A stretch of 64,000 nt of DNA. Source: Lichenicola sp965198655. Lineage in GTDB: Bacteria > Pseudomonadota > Alphaproteobacteria > Acetobacterales > Acetobacteraceae. The DNA lies in the NCBI GenBank assembly GCA_965198655.1, contig OZ240668.1, positions 1,798,001 through 1,862,000 of the forward strand, in the 5' to 3' direction. Each line of letters begins with the position of its first letter. Position 1 is the stretch's first letter. Of this stretch, positions 11,978 to 21,012 are shown in pieces. The notes under the pieces are model-generated. The model ran no database searches, was not told where the DNA came from, and saw only the letters and a program-made list of their open reading frames with translations. Both the position numbers and the translations under genes were made by a program.

Positions 11978-13800
11978 TGTGCGGCATCGTCGGCGTCGTC
12001 GGCACGCGGGACGCGGCCCCGCTCCTGTTCGACGCGCTGCGTCGGCTGGAATATCGCGGCTACGACTCCGCCGGGATCGCCACCCTGGTGAACGGGCACA
12101 TCGAGCGCAGGCGCGCCGAGGGCAAGCTCGACCGGCTGGGCGAGGCGCTGGAGCGGCGCGCGCTGCCGGGCGTGACCGGGATCGGCCACACGCGCTGGGC
12201 GACGCATGGTGCTCCGACCGAGGGCAACGCCCATCCGCACGGCACCGCGCGCGTGTCGGTGGTGCATAACGGCATCATCGAGAACCACGCCGAGCTGCGC
12301 GCCGAACTGGAAGCGCGCGGACAGGTGTTCTCCACCGAGACCGACACCGAGACGGTGGCGCAGCTGGTCGACCTCAACCTCAAGCAGGGCATGGTGCCGC
12401 GCGAGGCGGCCCACGCCTGCCTGACGCGGCTGCACGGCGCCTACGCGCTGGCGATGATCTTCGCCGGCCACCCGGAGCTGATGATCGGCGCGCGGCACGG
12501 AGCACCGCTGGCGGTCGGCTTCGGCGAAGACGAGATGTTCCTCGGCAGCGACAGCCTGGCGCTGGCGCCGCTGACCCGTCGCATCGCCTACCTGCGCGAC
12601 GGCGACTGGGCGGTGGTGTCGCGCTCCGGGGCGGAGATGTTCGACGCCGCCAGCCGGCCGGCGCCGTGCGAGATCCGGTACAGCGCGCTGCCCGGCGGGG
12701 CGATCGGCAAGGACGGCTACCGCCACTACATGGAAAAGGAGCTGCACGAGCACCCGCTGGTGATCGGCCAGACGCTGCAGCGCATGATCGACCCGGCAAC
12801 GCGGCGGGTGGTGCTGCCGGAGCTGCCGTTCGACCTTGCCCGGGTGCCGCGCATCACCATCACCGCCTGCGGCTCGGCGTTCTATGCCGGGATGATCGGG
12901 CGCTGGTGGCTGGAGAGCGAGGCGCGGATCCCGGTCGATGCCGACGTGGCGTCGGAGCTGCGCTACCGCGAGCCGCCGCTGGCCGTGGGCGGGCTCGGCC
13001 TGCTGATCAGCCAGTCCGGCGAGACCGCGGACACGCTGGCGGCGCTGCGATCCTTGCGCGCCGGCGGCCAGCACGTGCTGTCGGTGCTCAACGTCGCCGA
13101 GAGCACCATGGCGCGGGAGAGCGACCTAGTGCTGGACACGGTGGCGGGTCCGGAGATCTGCGTCGCCAGCACCAAGGCGTTCACCGCGCAGTTGTCGGTG
13201 CTGGCCTGCCTGGCGATCGCCACCGGCCGCGCCCGCGGCACCCTGGGGCAGGCGCGCGAGGAGGAGCTGGTGCAGGCGCTGCTCGACCTGCCCGGTCGGG
13301 CGGCGGAGCTGTTCGCGCTCGGCCCCGCGATCCGCGACGCCGCCGCGGTGATCGCCGAGGCGCGCGACGTGCTGTATCTCGGCCGCGGCGCGCATTTCCC
13401 GGTGGCGCTGGAAGGGGCGCTGAAGCTCAAGGAGATCACCTACATCCACGCCGAGGCCTATGCCGCCGGCGAGATGAAGCACGGGCCGATCGCGCTGATC
13501 GACCGTACCGTGCCGGTGGTGGCGAGTGCACCGTCGGGCCGGCTGTTCGACAAGACCGCGTCCAATCTGCAGGAAGCGCGTGCCCGCGGCGGCCGGCTGC
13601 TGCTGTTCACCGACCCGGCTGGGGCGGCGCGCCTGGAGCGGGTGGCGGAGCAGCTGATCGTGCTGCCGGAGGCGCACGCCTTCACCGCACCCATCCTGCA
13701 CAGCATCGCGGTGCAGATGCTGGCCTACGAGGTGGCGCTGCTGAAGGGCACCGACGTCGACCAGCCGCGCAACCTGGCGAAGTCGGTCACGGTGGAATAG
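11977..13800 (+). CDS. glmS: Glutamine-fructose-6-phosphate aminotransferase (isomerizing)
   Basis: GlmS forms glucosamine-6-phosphate from fructose-6-phosphate and glutamine, the entry step to UDP-GlcNAc. The 607-residue protein starts MCGIVGVVG, so Cys2 is the N-terminal nucleophile of the glutaminase domain (RYRGYDS-type YRGYDSAG, HTRWATHG). Two SIS domains follow (TACGSAFYAGM, SQSGETADT, and the C-terminal AEAYAAGEMKHGPIAL and KSVTVE end). ATG 11977 overlaps the glmU stop. No glmS ribozyme was seen or expected in this lineage. fdhD starts on the very next base after its TAG. Confidence 0.96.
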   Translation: MCGIVGVVGTRDAAPLLFDALRRLEYRGYDSAGIATLVNGHIERRRAEGKLDRLGEALERRALPGVTGIGHTRWATHGAPTEGNAHPHGTARVSVVHNGIIENHAELRAELEARGQVFSTETDTETVAQLVDLNLKQGMVPREAAHACLTRLHGAYALAMIFAGHPELMIGARHGAPLAVGFGEDEMFLGSDSLALAPLTRRIAYLRDGDWAVVSRSGAEMFDAASRPAPCEIRYSALPGGAIGKDGYRHYMEKELHEHPLVIGQTLQRMIDPATRRVVLPELPFDLARVPRITITACGSAFYAGMIGRWWLESEARIPVDADVASELRYREPPLAVGGLGLLISQSGETADTLAALRSLRAGGQHVLSVLNVAESTMARESDLVLDTVAGPEICVASTKAFTAQLSVLACLAIATGRARGTLGQAREEELVQALLDLPGRAAELFALGPAIRDAAAVIAEARDVLYLGRGAHFPVALEGALKLKEITYIHAEAYAAGEMKHGPIALIDRTVPVVASAPSGRLFDKTASNLQEARARGGRLLLFTDPAGAARLERVAEQLIVLPEAHAFTAPILHSIAVQMLAYEVALLKGTDVDQPRNLAKSVTVE

Positions 13801-14634
13801 GTGCTGGCCGTGGACGCGGTCGATCCGGTCCAGCGCATCGAACGCCTGAGCTGGCGCGACGGCGTCTTCGCCGCCGGCTCGCGCGAGGTGCCGGAGGAGA
13901 TGCCGGTGGCGATCTCCTTCAACCGCACGTCCCATGCGGTGATGATGGCGACGCCGCTCGACCTGGAGGACTTCGCGCGCGGCTTCAGCCTGTCGGAGGA
14001 GATCGTCGGCGCGGTGGGCGAGATCGAGGAGATCGAGACCGTGCTGCTGCGCGCGGAGCCGGACGCCGTGCCGCGGGGGATCGAGCTGCGGTTGTGGGTG
14101 GGCGAGGCGGCCATGCGCACGCTGGACTCTCGCCGCCGCCACGTGGCGGGGCCGACCGGATGCGGCCTGTGCGGGCTGGAAAGCCTGGAGGCGGCGCTGC
14201 GGCCGCCGCGCCCGGTGCCGGAGGGGCGGCGCTACGCGCCGGAGGCGGTGCAGGCGGCGATGGAATCGCTGCGCCCGGCGCAGGTGCTGAACCGGCGCAC
14301 CCACGCGGTGCACGCCGCCGGCTTCTGGACCGAGGCGGAGGGCCTGGTGTTCCTGCGCGAGGATGTCGGCCGGCACAACGCGCTCGATAAGCTGCACGGC
14401 GCGCTGGCGGCATCCGGGCGCACCGCCGCGGACGGGATCGTGGTGATGACCAGTCGGATCTCGGTGGAACTGGTGCAGAAGGCGTCGATCATGGGCACGC
14501 CGGTGCTGGCCGCGGTCTCGGCGCCGACGGCGCTGGCGTTGCGCGTGGCGGAGCAGGCGGGGATGACGCTGGTGGCGGTGGCGCGGGCGGACGGGTTCGA
14601 GGTGTGCACTGGGGTGCGACGGATCGTCGTTTGA
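13801..14634 (+). CDS. fdhD: Formate dehydrogenase accessory sulfurtransferase
   Basis: FdhD transfers sulfur to the molybdenum cofactor of formate dehydrogenases. The 277-residue product starts at GTG 13801, with no gap after glmS. It contains the diagnostic Cys pair in GPTGCGLCGLESLE, the segment REDVGRHNALDKLHG and the motif TSRISVELVQKASIMG. The length is normal. No formate dehydrogenase genes are in this window, so its client must be encoded elsewhere. Read-through from the glm operon is the likely source of expression. Confidence 0.93.
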   Translation: MLAVDAVDPVQRIERLSWRDGVFAAGSREVPEEMPVAISFNRTSHAVMMATPLDLEDFARGFSLSEEIVGAVGEIEEIETVLLRAEPDAVPRGIELRLWVGEAAMRTLDSRRRHVAGPTGCGLCGLESLEAALRPPRPVPEGRRYAPEAVQAAMESLRPAQVLNRRTHAVHAAGFWTEAEGLVFLREDVGRHNALDKLHGALAASGRTAADGIVVMTSRISVELVQKASIMGTPVLAAVSAPTALALRVAEQAGMTLVAVARADGFEVCTGVRRIVV

Positions 14635-14774
14635 ACTCGCCGCGCCAGTTGGCATCGCGGCGCGAACCTGACCGTGACGGCTTTTGATCTCGTCTTGAGC
14701 TGTGGAACCGCCGTCGGCGTGTCGACCATCGAACCGATGGTGTTCACCTTTCAGGAGCCTGTTTGGCTCGGCGT

Positions 14775-15248
14775 CTACCGTCGACTGCCGGTGCCGCTCA
14801 GGAAGGAGATCAGGCTTGGCATGCTTCGGTTGTGGACGTCGGCAATACGCCACGCGCCATTGATCGTTTCAAGATCCATGACAATCGTCACAGGAGCAGT
14901 ATCAAGAGTGAAACGCGCTGTTGCGGTCGCCCGATCGGTCGACGACCGGTTCACCGTGATCGAGGACAGGTGGAAACCGCCGTCGTCTTGGCAATCGCAA
15001 AGCGGGTCCTCGTCGAGCCTTCCGACTTCTCCGACGGGAACCCGTTCATCGGCCTGGATCAGCCTGAGCAACCTCGGAGCGAAAAATCTAGGGGCGAGTT
15101 GTCCGAGAACGTCCGGCCTGCCGTTCTTGCCGTAGTCCTTATACAAAGCCTGTATGAATGCTTCAGGTGTCGCAACGGGTTCTTTTGCGCATGTCGGCAA
15201 CCCACAGGCGATGACGATGCAGGCTGCGAGGCGGATACGACACCTCAT
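14775..15248 (-). CDS. Exported DUF3828-like protein, candidate immunity partner of the upstream amidase
   Basis: The 157-residue product starts at ATG 15248 (MRCRIRLAACIVIACG). It has a signal peptide ending near GLPTCAKEP, with a Cys that only weakly resembles a lipobox. The mature part TPEAFIQALYKDYG...FFAPRLLRLIQAD resembles DUF3828 domains, and the C-terminal INGAWRIADVH is a typical fold-ending strand. Its ATG overlaps the stop of the amidase gene (ATGA), so it is made together with that enzyme. Periplasmic location and coupling fit an immunity protein that blocks a peptidoglycan amidase. The DUF3828 assignment is from memory of the family pattern, and the immunity role is inference. 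Confidence 0.75.
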   Translation of the reverse strand: MRCRIRLAACIVIACGLPTCAKEPVATPEAFIQALYKDYGKNGRPDVLGQLAPRFFAPRLLRLIQADERVPVGEVGRLDEDPLCDCQDDGGFHLSSITVNRSSTDRATATARFTLDTAPVTIVMDLETINGAWRIADVHNRSMPSLISFLSGTGSRR

Positions 15249-15619
15249 GGTCGGTAGACCTGCATTGGAGGCGCAGCCTTCCGATACAAAGATCCCGGGA
15301 CCATGTCGAGCTGACGATAATCCGATACCCATTGCATTCCGGTATAGAAGGCAACGTGACCGGCGGGATTACCACCCGGATAGCTTTGGATCACGACGAT
15401 GTCGCCCTTCTGCGGAAAGTAGCCCTGCATGCTCACCTTCGAGAAGCCGGACATCTGCAAGAACGGCCCGTAATCCTTTGCCTGTCTCGGGCGTCCGGCC
15501 GTGTTCATACCGCCAGCTTCCAAGGCCTCCCGAACGTATTTTGCGCATTCATGGCTCGATGCCAAGCCGGCGTGAGACATGAGCCAAGCGGCCGCTTTAT
15601 CCTTGTTCAGGTTACCCAT
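15245..15619 (-). CDS. Predicted cysteine peptidoglycan amidase (CHAP/NlpC-like), T6SS effector-like
   Basis: The product has 124 residues from ATG 15619. A likely catalytic Cys25 sits in SSHECAKYVREALEAGG and His88 in NPAGHVAFYTG. The segments KGDIVVIQ and MQWVSDYRQLDMVPGSLYRK complete a small NlpC/P60- or CHAP-type fold. There is no signal peptide, as expected for a toxin delivered by a secretion machine rather than Sec. The start is uncertain: ATG 15652 adds 11 residues and the frame is open to 15802. The downstream gene overlaps it (ATGA) and encodes an exported protein, the standard layout of amidase effector plus immunity. No T6SS structural gene is in the window. Confidence 0.72.
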   Translation of the reverse strand: MGNLNKDKAAAWLMSHAGLASSHECAKYVREALEAGGMNTAGRPRQAKDYGPFLQMSGFSKVSMQGYFPQKGDIVVIQSYPGGNPAGHVAFYTGMQWVSDYRQLDMVPGSLYRKAAPPMQVYRP

Positions 15620-15849
15620 AATCACCGTGAAGAAGCCTGCTGTTGGAGACATTCTCTCATGTCCCAAGCTTGCTGCCTTCAAGAATTCTGATGTTGTCGG
15701 CTTCAGCAACAATGAAAGTCTCAGGGAGGTGATCCACGCCCGTGTGTCTGGATCTAAGGCATGATCGCCGCTTTGATGATGGGTAGGACGTGACGGCGGC
15801 ATCGACGCGAACGGAGCCGCTGGCGAGGGTCTGGGTCGGTCCGGCGCTT

Positions 15850-16187
15850 CTACCTGATCAACGCCCGCAGCTTGACGCGCACCTCCGCGAGCTCCGTCGG
15901 GCTGACCCGGCCCGTGCGGCTGGCGTTTCGCGCTCGTTAGTCCCCCTCTTCACCTAGTCAGCCAGCACGACGCTGTGCGGGATCCCGGCGAGCGCCACCT
16001 CGAACGGGTAGCCCTTGACCCGGGTGGTCGTCGGGCAACAAGCGATCATGCCGGCCCGGCCGTTGTGGCTGGCCAGGCTGAGCACGACTGCCGGGCGATG
16101 ACCGGCCTGCTCGTGTCCAGCCTGCGGGTCGAACGCCAGCCACACGATGTCGGACGCCGCCGTGATGGTGCCCGGCGCCGCTACCAG
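15850..16187 (-). pseudogene. mazF: Decayed mazF toxin gene
   Basis: MazF is a sequence-specific endoribonuclease. Here the frame reads LVAAPGTITAASDIVWLAFD, then a normal MazF core (PQAGHEQAGHRPAVVLS, RVKGYPFEVAL, HSVVLAD). It has no ATG: the start overlapping the mazE stop is CTG (16187-16185) where relatives have ATG. A TAG at 15956-15954 replaces the conserved Gln after VVLAD. Beyond it a one-base deletion shifts the frame and a TAA follows. The normal C-terminal end (SRTGRVSPTELAEVRVKLRA) is still readable in the shifted frame to TAG 15852-15850. Total length is 338 bases against 339 for an intact 112-codon gene. Confidence 0.85.
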
Positions 16188-16435
16188 GCCTCCTGGCCGG
16201 CAGGCTCGCCCGTGTCGACGGACCCATGCCGGTTCTCGTCCGTGATGCCGCCGACAAGGACGTCGATGTCATGGCGGTCCGGACGAAGCGCCTCGATGAC
16301 GATCCGTCCGCCTTCCTTGCGGACGTCGACCTGCTGATCCAGGCGCACCTGCGCGGCGTCCAGCACGGCGGCCGGAATACACACGGCGGCACCATTGCCC
16401 CACTTCTTCACCACGCCCCACATGGCCCCCTCCAC
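16181..16435 (-). CDS. mazE: MazE/AbrB-family antitoxin
   Basis: The 84-residue protein has a SpoVT/AbrB-type DNA-binding N-terminus (VVKKWGNGAAVCIPAAVLDA, VDVRKEGGRIVIEALR). Its C-terminal toxin-binding tail ends GQEAW, as in chromosomal MazE proteins of this type. ATG 16435 is used; ATG 16423 is a possible shorter start. The stop overlaps the position where mazF should begin. The partner toxin gene is decayed, so this antitoxin is an orphan that may be retained for autoregulation, protection against related toxins, or simply not yet lost. Confidence 0.87.
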   Translation of the reverse strand: MEGAMWGVVKKWGNGAAVCIPAAVLDAAQVRLDQQVDVRKEGGRIVIEALRPDRHDIDVLVGGITDENRHGSVDTGEPAGQEAW

Positions 16436-16549
16436 ACCGTCTTGTGTCTACCCAATGGATACATCGGCGGGTGCAGGCAAGCGCAGCCATCGGCCCGTCC
16501 CAGCTGCATCACGCTTAACCGGTGTTCCGCCAGGTGGTAGCCTCGCCCG

Positions 16550-19500
16550 ATGGATCGCCTTCTGCCCGAGCCCGACGCGACCACCGCCGACCGGGAGCGA
16601 CGGGAGGCCCTCGTCCGGCGCGAGCTGATCGCGCGCCGCCGGGCGCTGCTTGCCGGCTCCGGCCTGTTCGACCCCGACTGGTACGTCCGCCACCACCCCC
16701 CCGCCCGGCACAGCGACCTCGACCCGCTGGAGCACTACCTGGCGCTCGGCGTCCGCGCCCGGGCCGCGCCCGGCCCGCTGTTCGACGTCGACGACTACCT
16801 CCGGCAGGCCTGGCACCTGCGGCCGGGCGTGGACGACCCGCTCACGCACTACCTCCAGCGCGGCATCGCGGAAGGGCGACAGCCGATCTCGGTGCGGGCC
16901 GGCCCGCCCTGGGAGCCGTTCGGCCGGCCGGTCGAGCGCCTCGTGTCGCTGCCGGCGCCCACGCGGCGCCCGACGGTCGCGGTGGCGGTGCACGTGTTCT
17001 ACGTCGAGCTGTTCGGCGAGATCTGCGCGGCGCTGGCGATGCTGCCCTACCGGTTCAGCCTGCTCGTCACCACCGACGAGCCGGAGAAGGCCGAGCGGAT
17101 CGAGGCCGGGTTCGCCTCGCACGGGCTCGACGCCTCGCTGCTGGTGCAGGTGCACGAGAACCGCGGGCGCAACTTCGGGCCGTTCCTGGTCGGGCTGCGC
17201 CACGCCGTCAGGGCGCACGACCTCGTCCTGCACCTGCATACCAAGAAGTCGCTCCATCGCGGCGCCGAGCTGGCCGCCTGGCGCGAAGTGCTGTTGCGCA
17301 CGCTGCTGCCGGCGCGACCGGTGGTCAGCGGCCTGATCCAGCGCTTCGTAGACGACCCCGCGCTCGGCGTGCTGACCGCCTCGCCCGGCGAGGAGATGCG
17401 CTACTGGGGCTACCACTGGCTGTCCAACCGGCATCTGGCGCAGCCGTTGTTCGACCGGCTGGGCCTGCGGTCCGCGGTGCCGGAGGGCATGCTGGACTAT
17501 CCCGTCGGCGGCATGTTCTGGGCCCGCACGAAGGCGATCGCCCCCCTGCTCGACCATACCTGGACGATCGAGGACTTTCCGCCCGAGCTCGGCCAGACCG
17601 ACGGCACGATCATGCACGCCGTCGAGCGGGTGATCGTGCTGGCGGCGCAGGAGGAGGGTTACGGCTTCACCGAGCTCGACTACGAGCGCGGGCTGTGCCG
17701 GCCGGGCTGGAGCAGCCGCAACCTCGACCAGTATCGGCGTGCCTCCCATGCCGGGCTGCTGGACACGATCGGCCAGGTGGACACGGTCTCGTTCGACGTG
17801 TTCGACACGCTCCTGACCCGGATCTGCCTCCGGCCCGACGCGGTGCATCGCTTCGTCGGCCTGCAGGCGGCGCGTCGCTACCCGGGCGCCGACGACTTCG
17901 TCGCGCGCCGCGACGCGGCCGAGGCGGCGGCGCGGCAGGCGCCGGGCGCGGCGGGCGACGTCGACCTGGACGAGATCTACGTCCGCTTCGCCGCCGACGC
18001 GGGACCGGCCTGGAGTGCCGACGCGATCGCCTTCGTGCGGGAGGAGGAGGTGGCGCTCGACCGTCGTACGCTGCGGCCGCGCACGGTCATGATGGAGGCG
18101 CTCGACCACGCCCGGCGGACCGGACGCCGTGTGGTCGCGACCAGCGACAGCTACCTGCCGCGGCTGGCGTTCGACGCCGTGCTGGCGCAGCACGGGATCG
18201 CGGTGGACGCGGTCTACCTGTCGTCGGAGCGGCGCGCCCGCAAGGATCGCGGCGACCTGTGGCCGATCGTGGCAGGGCGGGAGCAGGGCGAGGCGGGCGC
18301 TCCGCCTCGGCTGCTGCATGTCGGCGACAACGAGCAGTCCGACATCCAGCAGACCGCCGACCACGGCATCCGCCATTTCCACATCCTCGGCCCCACCGCC
18401 CTGTTCGAGTTCCATGGTCTCCGTCCCGCCGGCGAGCGGACGCTCGGCGACGACATCCTGCTCGGGCCGGTCGCGGAGCTGTTGTTCAACGCGCCCTATC
18501 TCGATCCGGCCGATCCGACCCTGGTGTTGCGCGAGCCGGAGCAGGCGGGCGCCGTGCTGTTCGGGCCGCTCGTGTTCGCTTTTGTCGCCTGGCTGGCGCG
18601 CCATCCGACGGTGCCGCACCTGCGCCGGCTGTTCTTCGTGTCTCGCGAGGGCTGGTTCCTGCGCCGGCTGTACGACGCGGTGCGGGACGCGAGCGGACGG
18701 ATGGACCTGCCGCCCTCGTCCTACCTGCACTGCTCGCGACGGGCCGCGCTGGCGGCAGCGCAGGGGCGGGGGCTCGATCCGGACGCGGTGCTGCGTGGCG
18801 CCGGGTTCAACGGCTCGCTCGCGGCGTTCCTGCTGGCCCGGCTCGGCTTCGTGCCGGATCCGGCACTCGGCCATCAGCACCACTTGGTCAGCTTCCCGCG
18901 CGACGCCGAGCTGGTGCGCTGCGCCATCGCCCTGATGGGTGACGAGATCGCGGCACATGGCGCCGGCGCCCTGCACGCGTTCACTGCCTATGCGGAGCAG
19001 GTCGGGCTGACCGGGCCGGGACCGCTCGGCTTCGTCGACGTGGGCTATAGCGGCACCATGCAGACCGCGATCCAGACCGCGCTCGGACAACCGTTGATCG
19101 GGCTCTACATGGGCGTGTCGCACGACGCGGCCCAGGTGCGGGCTGGCGGCGGCCACGCCTTCGGCGCCTTTGCCGACGGCAACGTCGCGGACTTCACCGG
19201 CGGCTACGGGCTGATGCTGGAAGCGTTCCTGACCGCGCCGCACGGCCAGGTCACCGGCTACGACGACGGCGCGGTGCCGGCGGCGCCGCTGTTCCGCCAT
19301 GACGGGCTGTCGCAGCGCGTGTTCCCGATCCTTGAGCGGATCTATGACGGGGTGGAGGAGTACGCCCTGTCCCTGATCCGCTGCTGGGGGCCGGACCTGC
19401 TCGACCTGCCGTTCCGGCCCGAGGCGGCGACGGCGACGCTGCAGGCGGTGCGCGACCGGCGCGTCCGGCTGTCGCCGGAACTGATGGCGGTGCTTTCGGT

Positions 19501-19579
19501 CGAGGACGATTTCTGCGGCAACGGCGAGATCGCGGTGTTCCGCCATCTCGGCCTCGACGGCGCCCCCGCGGCGCCATGA
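16550..19579 (+). CDS. Large RgpF (rhamnan synthesis F)-HAD fusion protein for surface polysaccharide
   Basis: The protein has 1009 residues. The N-terminal 110 residues contain two copies of an FDxxxY...DPLxHYLxxG repeat seen in large glycosyltransferases. Residues about 140-400 match RgpF-type proteins (HVFYVELFGEI, ENRGRNFGPFL, LHLHTKKSLH, YPVGGMFWARTKA). From about residue 412 a HAD-like region begins (TVSFDVFDTLLTR, ATSDSYLPR, LHVGDNEQSDI) and continues into a conserved tail (FVSREGWFLRRLYD, FVDVGYSGTMQTAIQ). No membrane segment was seen. The role is probably assembly or modification of O-antigen or capsule sugars. Its TGA overlaps the ATG of thiO (ATGA). Confidence 0.85.
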   Translation: MDRLLPEPDATTADRERREALVRRELIARRRALLAGSGLFDPDWYVRHHPPARHSDLDPLEHYLALGVRARAAPGPLFDVDDYLRQAWHLRPGVDDPLTHYLQRGIAEGRQPISVRAGPPWEPFGRPVERLVSLPAPTRRPTVAVAVHVFYVELFGEICAALAMLPYRFSLLVTTDEPEKAERIEAGFASHGLDASLLVQVHENRGRNFGPFLVGLRHAVRAHDLVLHLHTKKSLHRGAELAAWREVLLRTLLPARPVVSGLIQRFVDDPALGVLTASPGEEMRYWGYHWLSNRHLAQPLFDRLGLRSAVPEGMLDYPVGGMFWARTKAIAPLLDHTWTIEDFPPELGQTDGTIMHAVERVIVLAAQEEGYGFTELDYERGLCRPGWSSRNLDQYRRASHAGLLDTIGQVDTVSFDVFDTLLTRICLRPDAVHRFVGLQAARRYPGADDFVARRDAAEAAARQAPGAAGDVDLDEIYVRFAADAGPAWSADAIAFVREEEVALDRRTLRPRTVMMEALDHARRTGRRVVATSDSYLPRLAFDAVLAQHGIAVDAVYLSSERRARKDRGDLWPIVAGREQGEAGAPPRLLHVGDNEQSDIQQTADHGIRHFHILGPTALFEFHGLRPAGERTLGDDILLGPVAELLFNAPYLDPADPTLVLREPEQAGAVLFGPLVFAFVAWLARHPTVPHLRRLFFVSREGWFLRRLYDAVRDASGRMDLPPSSYLHCSRRAALAAAQGRGLDPDAVLRGAGFNGSLAAFLLARLGFVPDPALGHQHHLVSFPRDAELVRCAIALMGDEIAAHGAGALHAFTAYAEQVGLTGPGPLGFVDVGYSGTMQTAIQTALGQPLIGLYMGVSHDAAQVRAGGGHAFGAFADGNVADFTGGYGLMLEAFLTAPHGQVTGYDDGAVPAAPLFRHDGLSQRVFPILERIYDGVEEYALSLIRCWGPDLLDLPFRPEAATATLQAVRDRRVRLSPELMAVLSVEDDFCGNGEIAVFRHLGLDGAPAAP

Positions 19580-20544
19580 CCGCGCCGCTTTCGGTGCTGG
19601 TGCGCGGCGGCGGCGTCGCCGGACTCGCCTGCGCGGTGACGCTGGCCGAGCGCGGGGCGGCGGTGACTCTGGCCGAGGCGGGGCCGGCGATCGGCTCCGG
19701 GGCCTCGTGGAAGGCGGGCGGCATGCTGGCGCCCTGGTGCGAGGCGGAGAACGCGCCGCCGGGCCTGACCGCCATGGCGCTGCCCTCGCTGGACTGGTGG
19801 CGCCGTCAGGTGCCGGACACGCGCTCCGCCGGCACCCTGGTGCTGGCGCTCGGGCGCGATGCCGGCGAGCTGAGCCGCATGGCCCGTCGCACCACCGGGC
19901 ACGAGACTCTGGATGCCGCCGGAATCGCGGCGCTGGAGCCGGAGTTGGACGAACGGTTCGGCCGCGGGCTGTTCTTCCCCGGCGAGGCGCATCTCGATCC
20001 CCGCGAGGCGCTGCCGGCGCTGGCGGCACGGCTGCAGGCGCTCGGCGGCCGCATCGCGCTGGGTGAGCCGGAGCGGCCGGCGGGCCGGTTCGACCGGGTG
20101 GTGGACGCCCGCGGCATCGGCGCGCAGGCGGCGCTGCCGGGCTTGCGCGGCGTGCGCGGCGAGATGCTGCTGATGCGGGCCCGCGGCGTCGTGCTGCATC
20201 GGCCGGTGCGGCTGCTGCATCCGCGGTTCCCGGTCTACCTGGTGCCGCGCGCGGATGGCGTGTTCATGCTGGGGGCCACCATGATCGAGAGCGAGGAGCG
20301 CGGCCCGCCGCGGCTGCGCTCGGTGATGGAGCTGCTGAGCGCCGCCTTTGCGCTGCATCCCAGCTTCGCCGAGGCGGAGATCCTGGAGCTCGCCGCCGAC
20401 CTGCGCCCGTCCTTCGGCGACAACATGCCGCGCCTCGACCTCACCGGCGACACGGTGCACGTCAACGGCATGTTCCGGCACGGTTACCTGCTGGCGCCGG
20501 TGCTGGCGATGCGGCTGGCGGACGCGCTGCTCGGCGCGGGCTGA
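19576..20544 (+). CDS. thiO: Glycine oxidase-type FAD-dependent oxidoreductase ThiO
   Basis: ThiO oxidises glycine to the imine used in thiazole synthesis. The 322-residue product has an N-terminal Rossmann FAD motif (VLVRGGGVAGLACAVTLAERGAAVTLAE), then KAGGMLAPWCEAE typical of ThiO. It ends with the conserved C-terminal FAD contact VNGMFRHGYLLAPVLA. It overlaps the upstream RgpF-HAD gene by four bases but lies 468 bases from thiS. A dispersed repeat element occupies part of that gap, so thiO may be expressed separately from thiSGE. Confidence 0.9.
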   Translation: MTAPLSVLVRGGGVAGLACAVTLAERGAAVTLAEAGPAIGSGASWKAGGMLAPWCEAENAPPGLTAMALPSLDWWRRQVPDTRSAGTLVLALGRDAGELSRMARRTTGHETLDAAGIAALEPELDERFGRGLFFPGEAHLDPREALPALAARLQALGGRIALGEPERPAGRFDRVVDARGIGAQAALPGLRGVRGEMLLMRARGVVLHRPVRLLHPRFPVYLVPRADGVFMLGATMIESEERGPPRLRSVMELLSAAFALHPSFAEAEILELAADLRPSFGDNMPRLDLTGDTVHVNGMFRHGYLLAPVLAMRLADALLGAG

Positions 20545-21012
20545 GGGTCCGTTAGAGGACTCTGGTGAACGGGAAGAAAGACTCAGGAGCTTTGCCCCTG
20601 GACCCCATGAAGGACGGAGCCCTTCAAACCCAATTCTTCAAGGTCAAGGGGTCTGGGGCCTCCGGCCCCAGCGGGTCCAGGGTGGAGCCCTGGCCTTGCA
20701 TGCTGGTCGAGTGACAGTTCTGGCGGCCAACGCTCGGATCGGTCGTGCCGAGAGAAGGATTAGGAGCCACGGCGACACGATCGAACCCAGGCGGCGATCA
20801 TTGAGTGTCGTTCCCGGTTTGGGAGCTGATCCTCGACACCATCCGGTGAAGCGGTTTCCTGTCATGACGCCTATGGGTGGATGGCTTGCGCGTGCAGGGG
20901 TTCCGGGGGCCACGGCCGCTGTCCATGATGCGGTCAACGACCGACGCGGCCGCGGGGCGGATGACGGACGCGGTCGGCGATCGCCTTGAGATGCGGTAGG
21001 AAGGAAGCGGAG
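20545..21012. other. Spacer between thiO and thiS, holding dispersed repeat copy A
   Basis: The first part of this 468-base spacer contains a copy of the four-hairpin repeat (20584-20698). The remainder, about 310 bases, has no credible gene. No TPP riboswitch was recognised: the CTGAGA-type core of a THI element was not found upstream of thiS. The thiSGE promoter should lie here. A ribosome site GGAAGCGGAG precedes thiS. Confidence 0.5.
20584..20698 (+). repeat. Dispersed four-hairpin repeat element, copy A
   Basis: Order of hairpins in this orientation: an imperfect GCCCCTGG arm, an imperfect GAAGGAC/GCCCTTC pair, a perfect CTGGGGCC-TCC-GGCCCCAG hairpin, and CCAGGGT-GGA-GCCCTGG. Same orientation as copy C and opposite to copies B and D. 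It is the most diverged copy in its first half. Confidence 0.85.

Noticed and set aside
16448..20029. 1193-codon minus-strand open frame antisense to the RgpF-HAD gene
   Set aside because: Arg-rich shadow with no domains. The plus strand carries RgpF and HAD motifs and couples to thiO.
20545..21012. TPP riboswitch upstream of thiS
   Set aside because: The conserved THI-element core was not found on either strand; the spacer holds a dispersed repeat instead.
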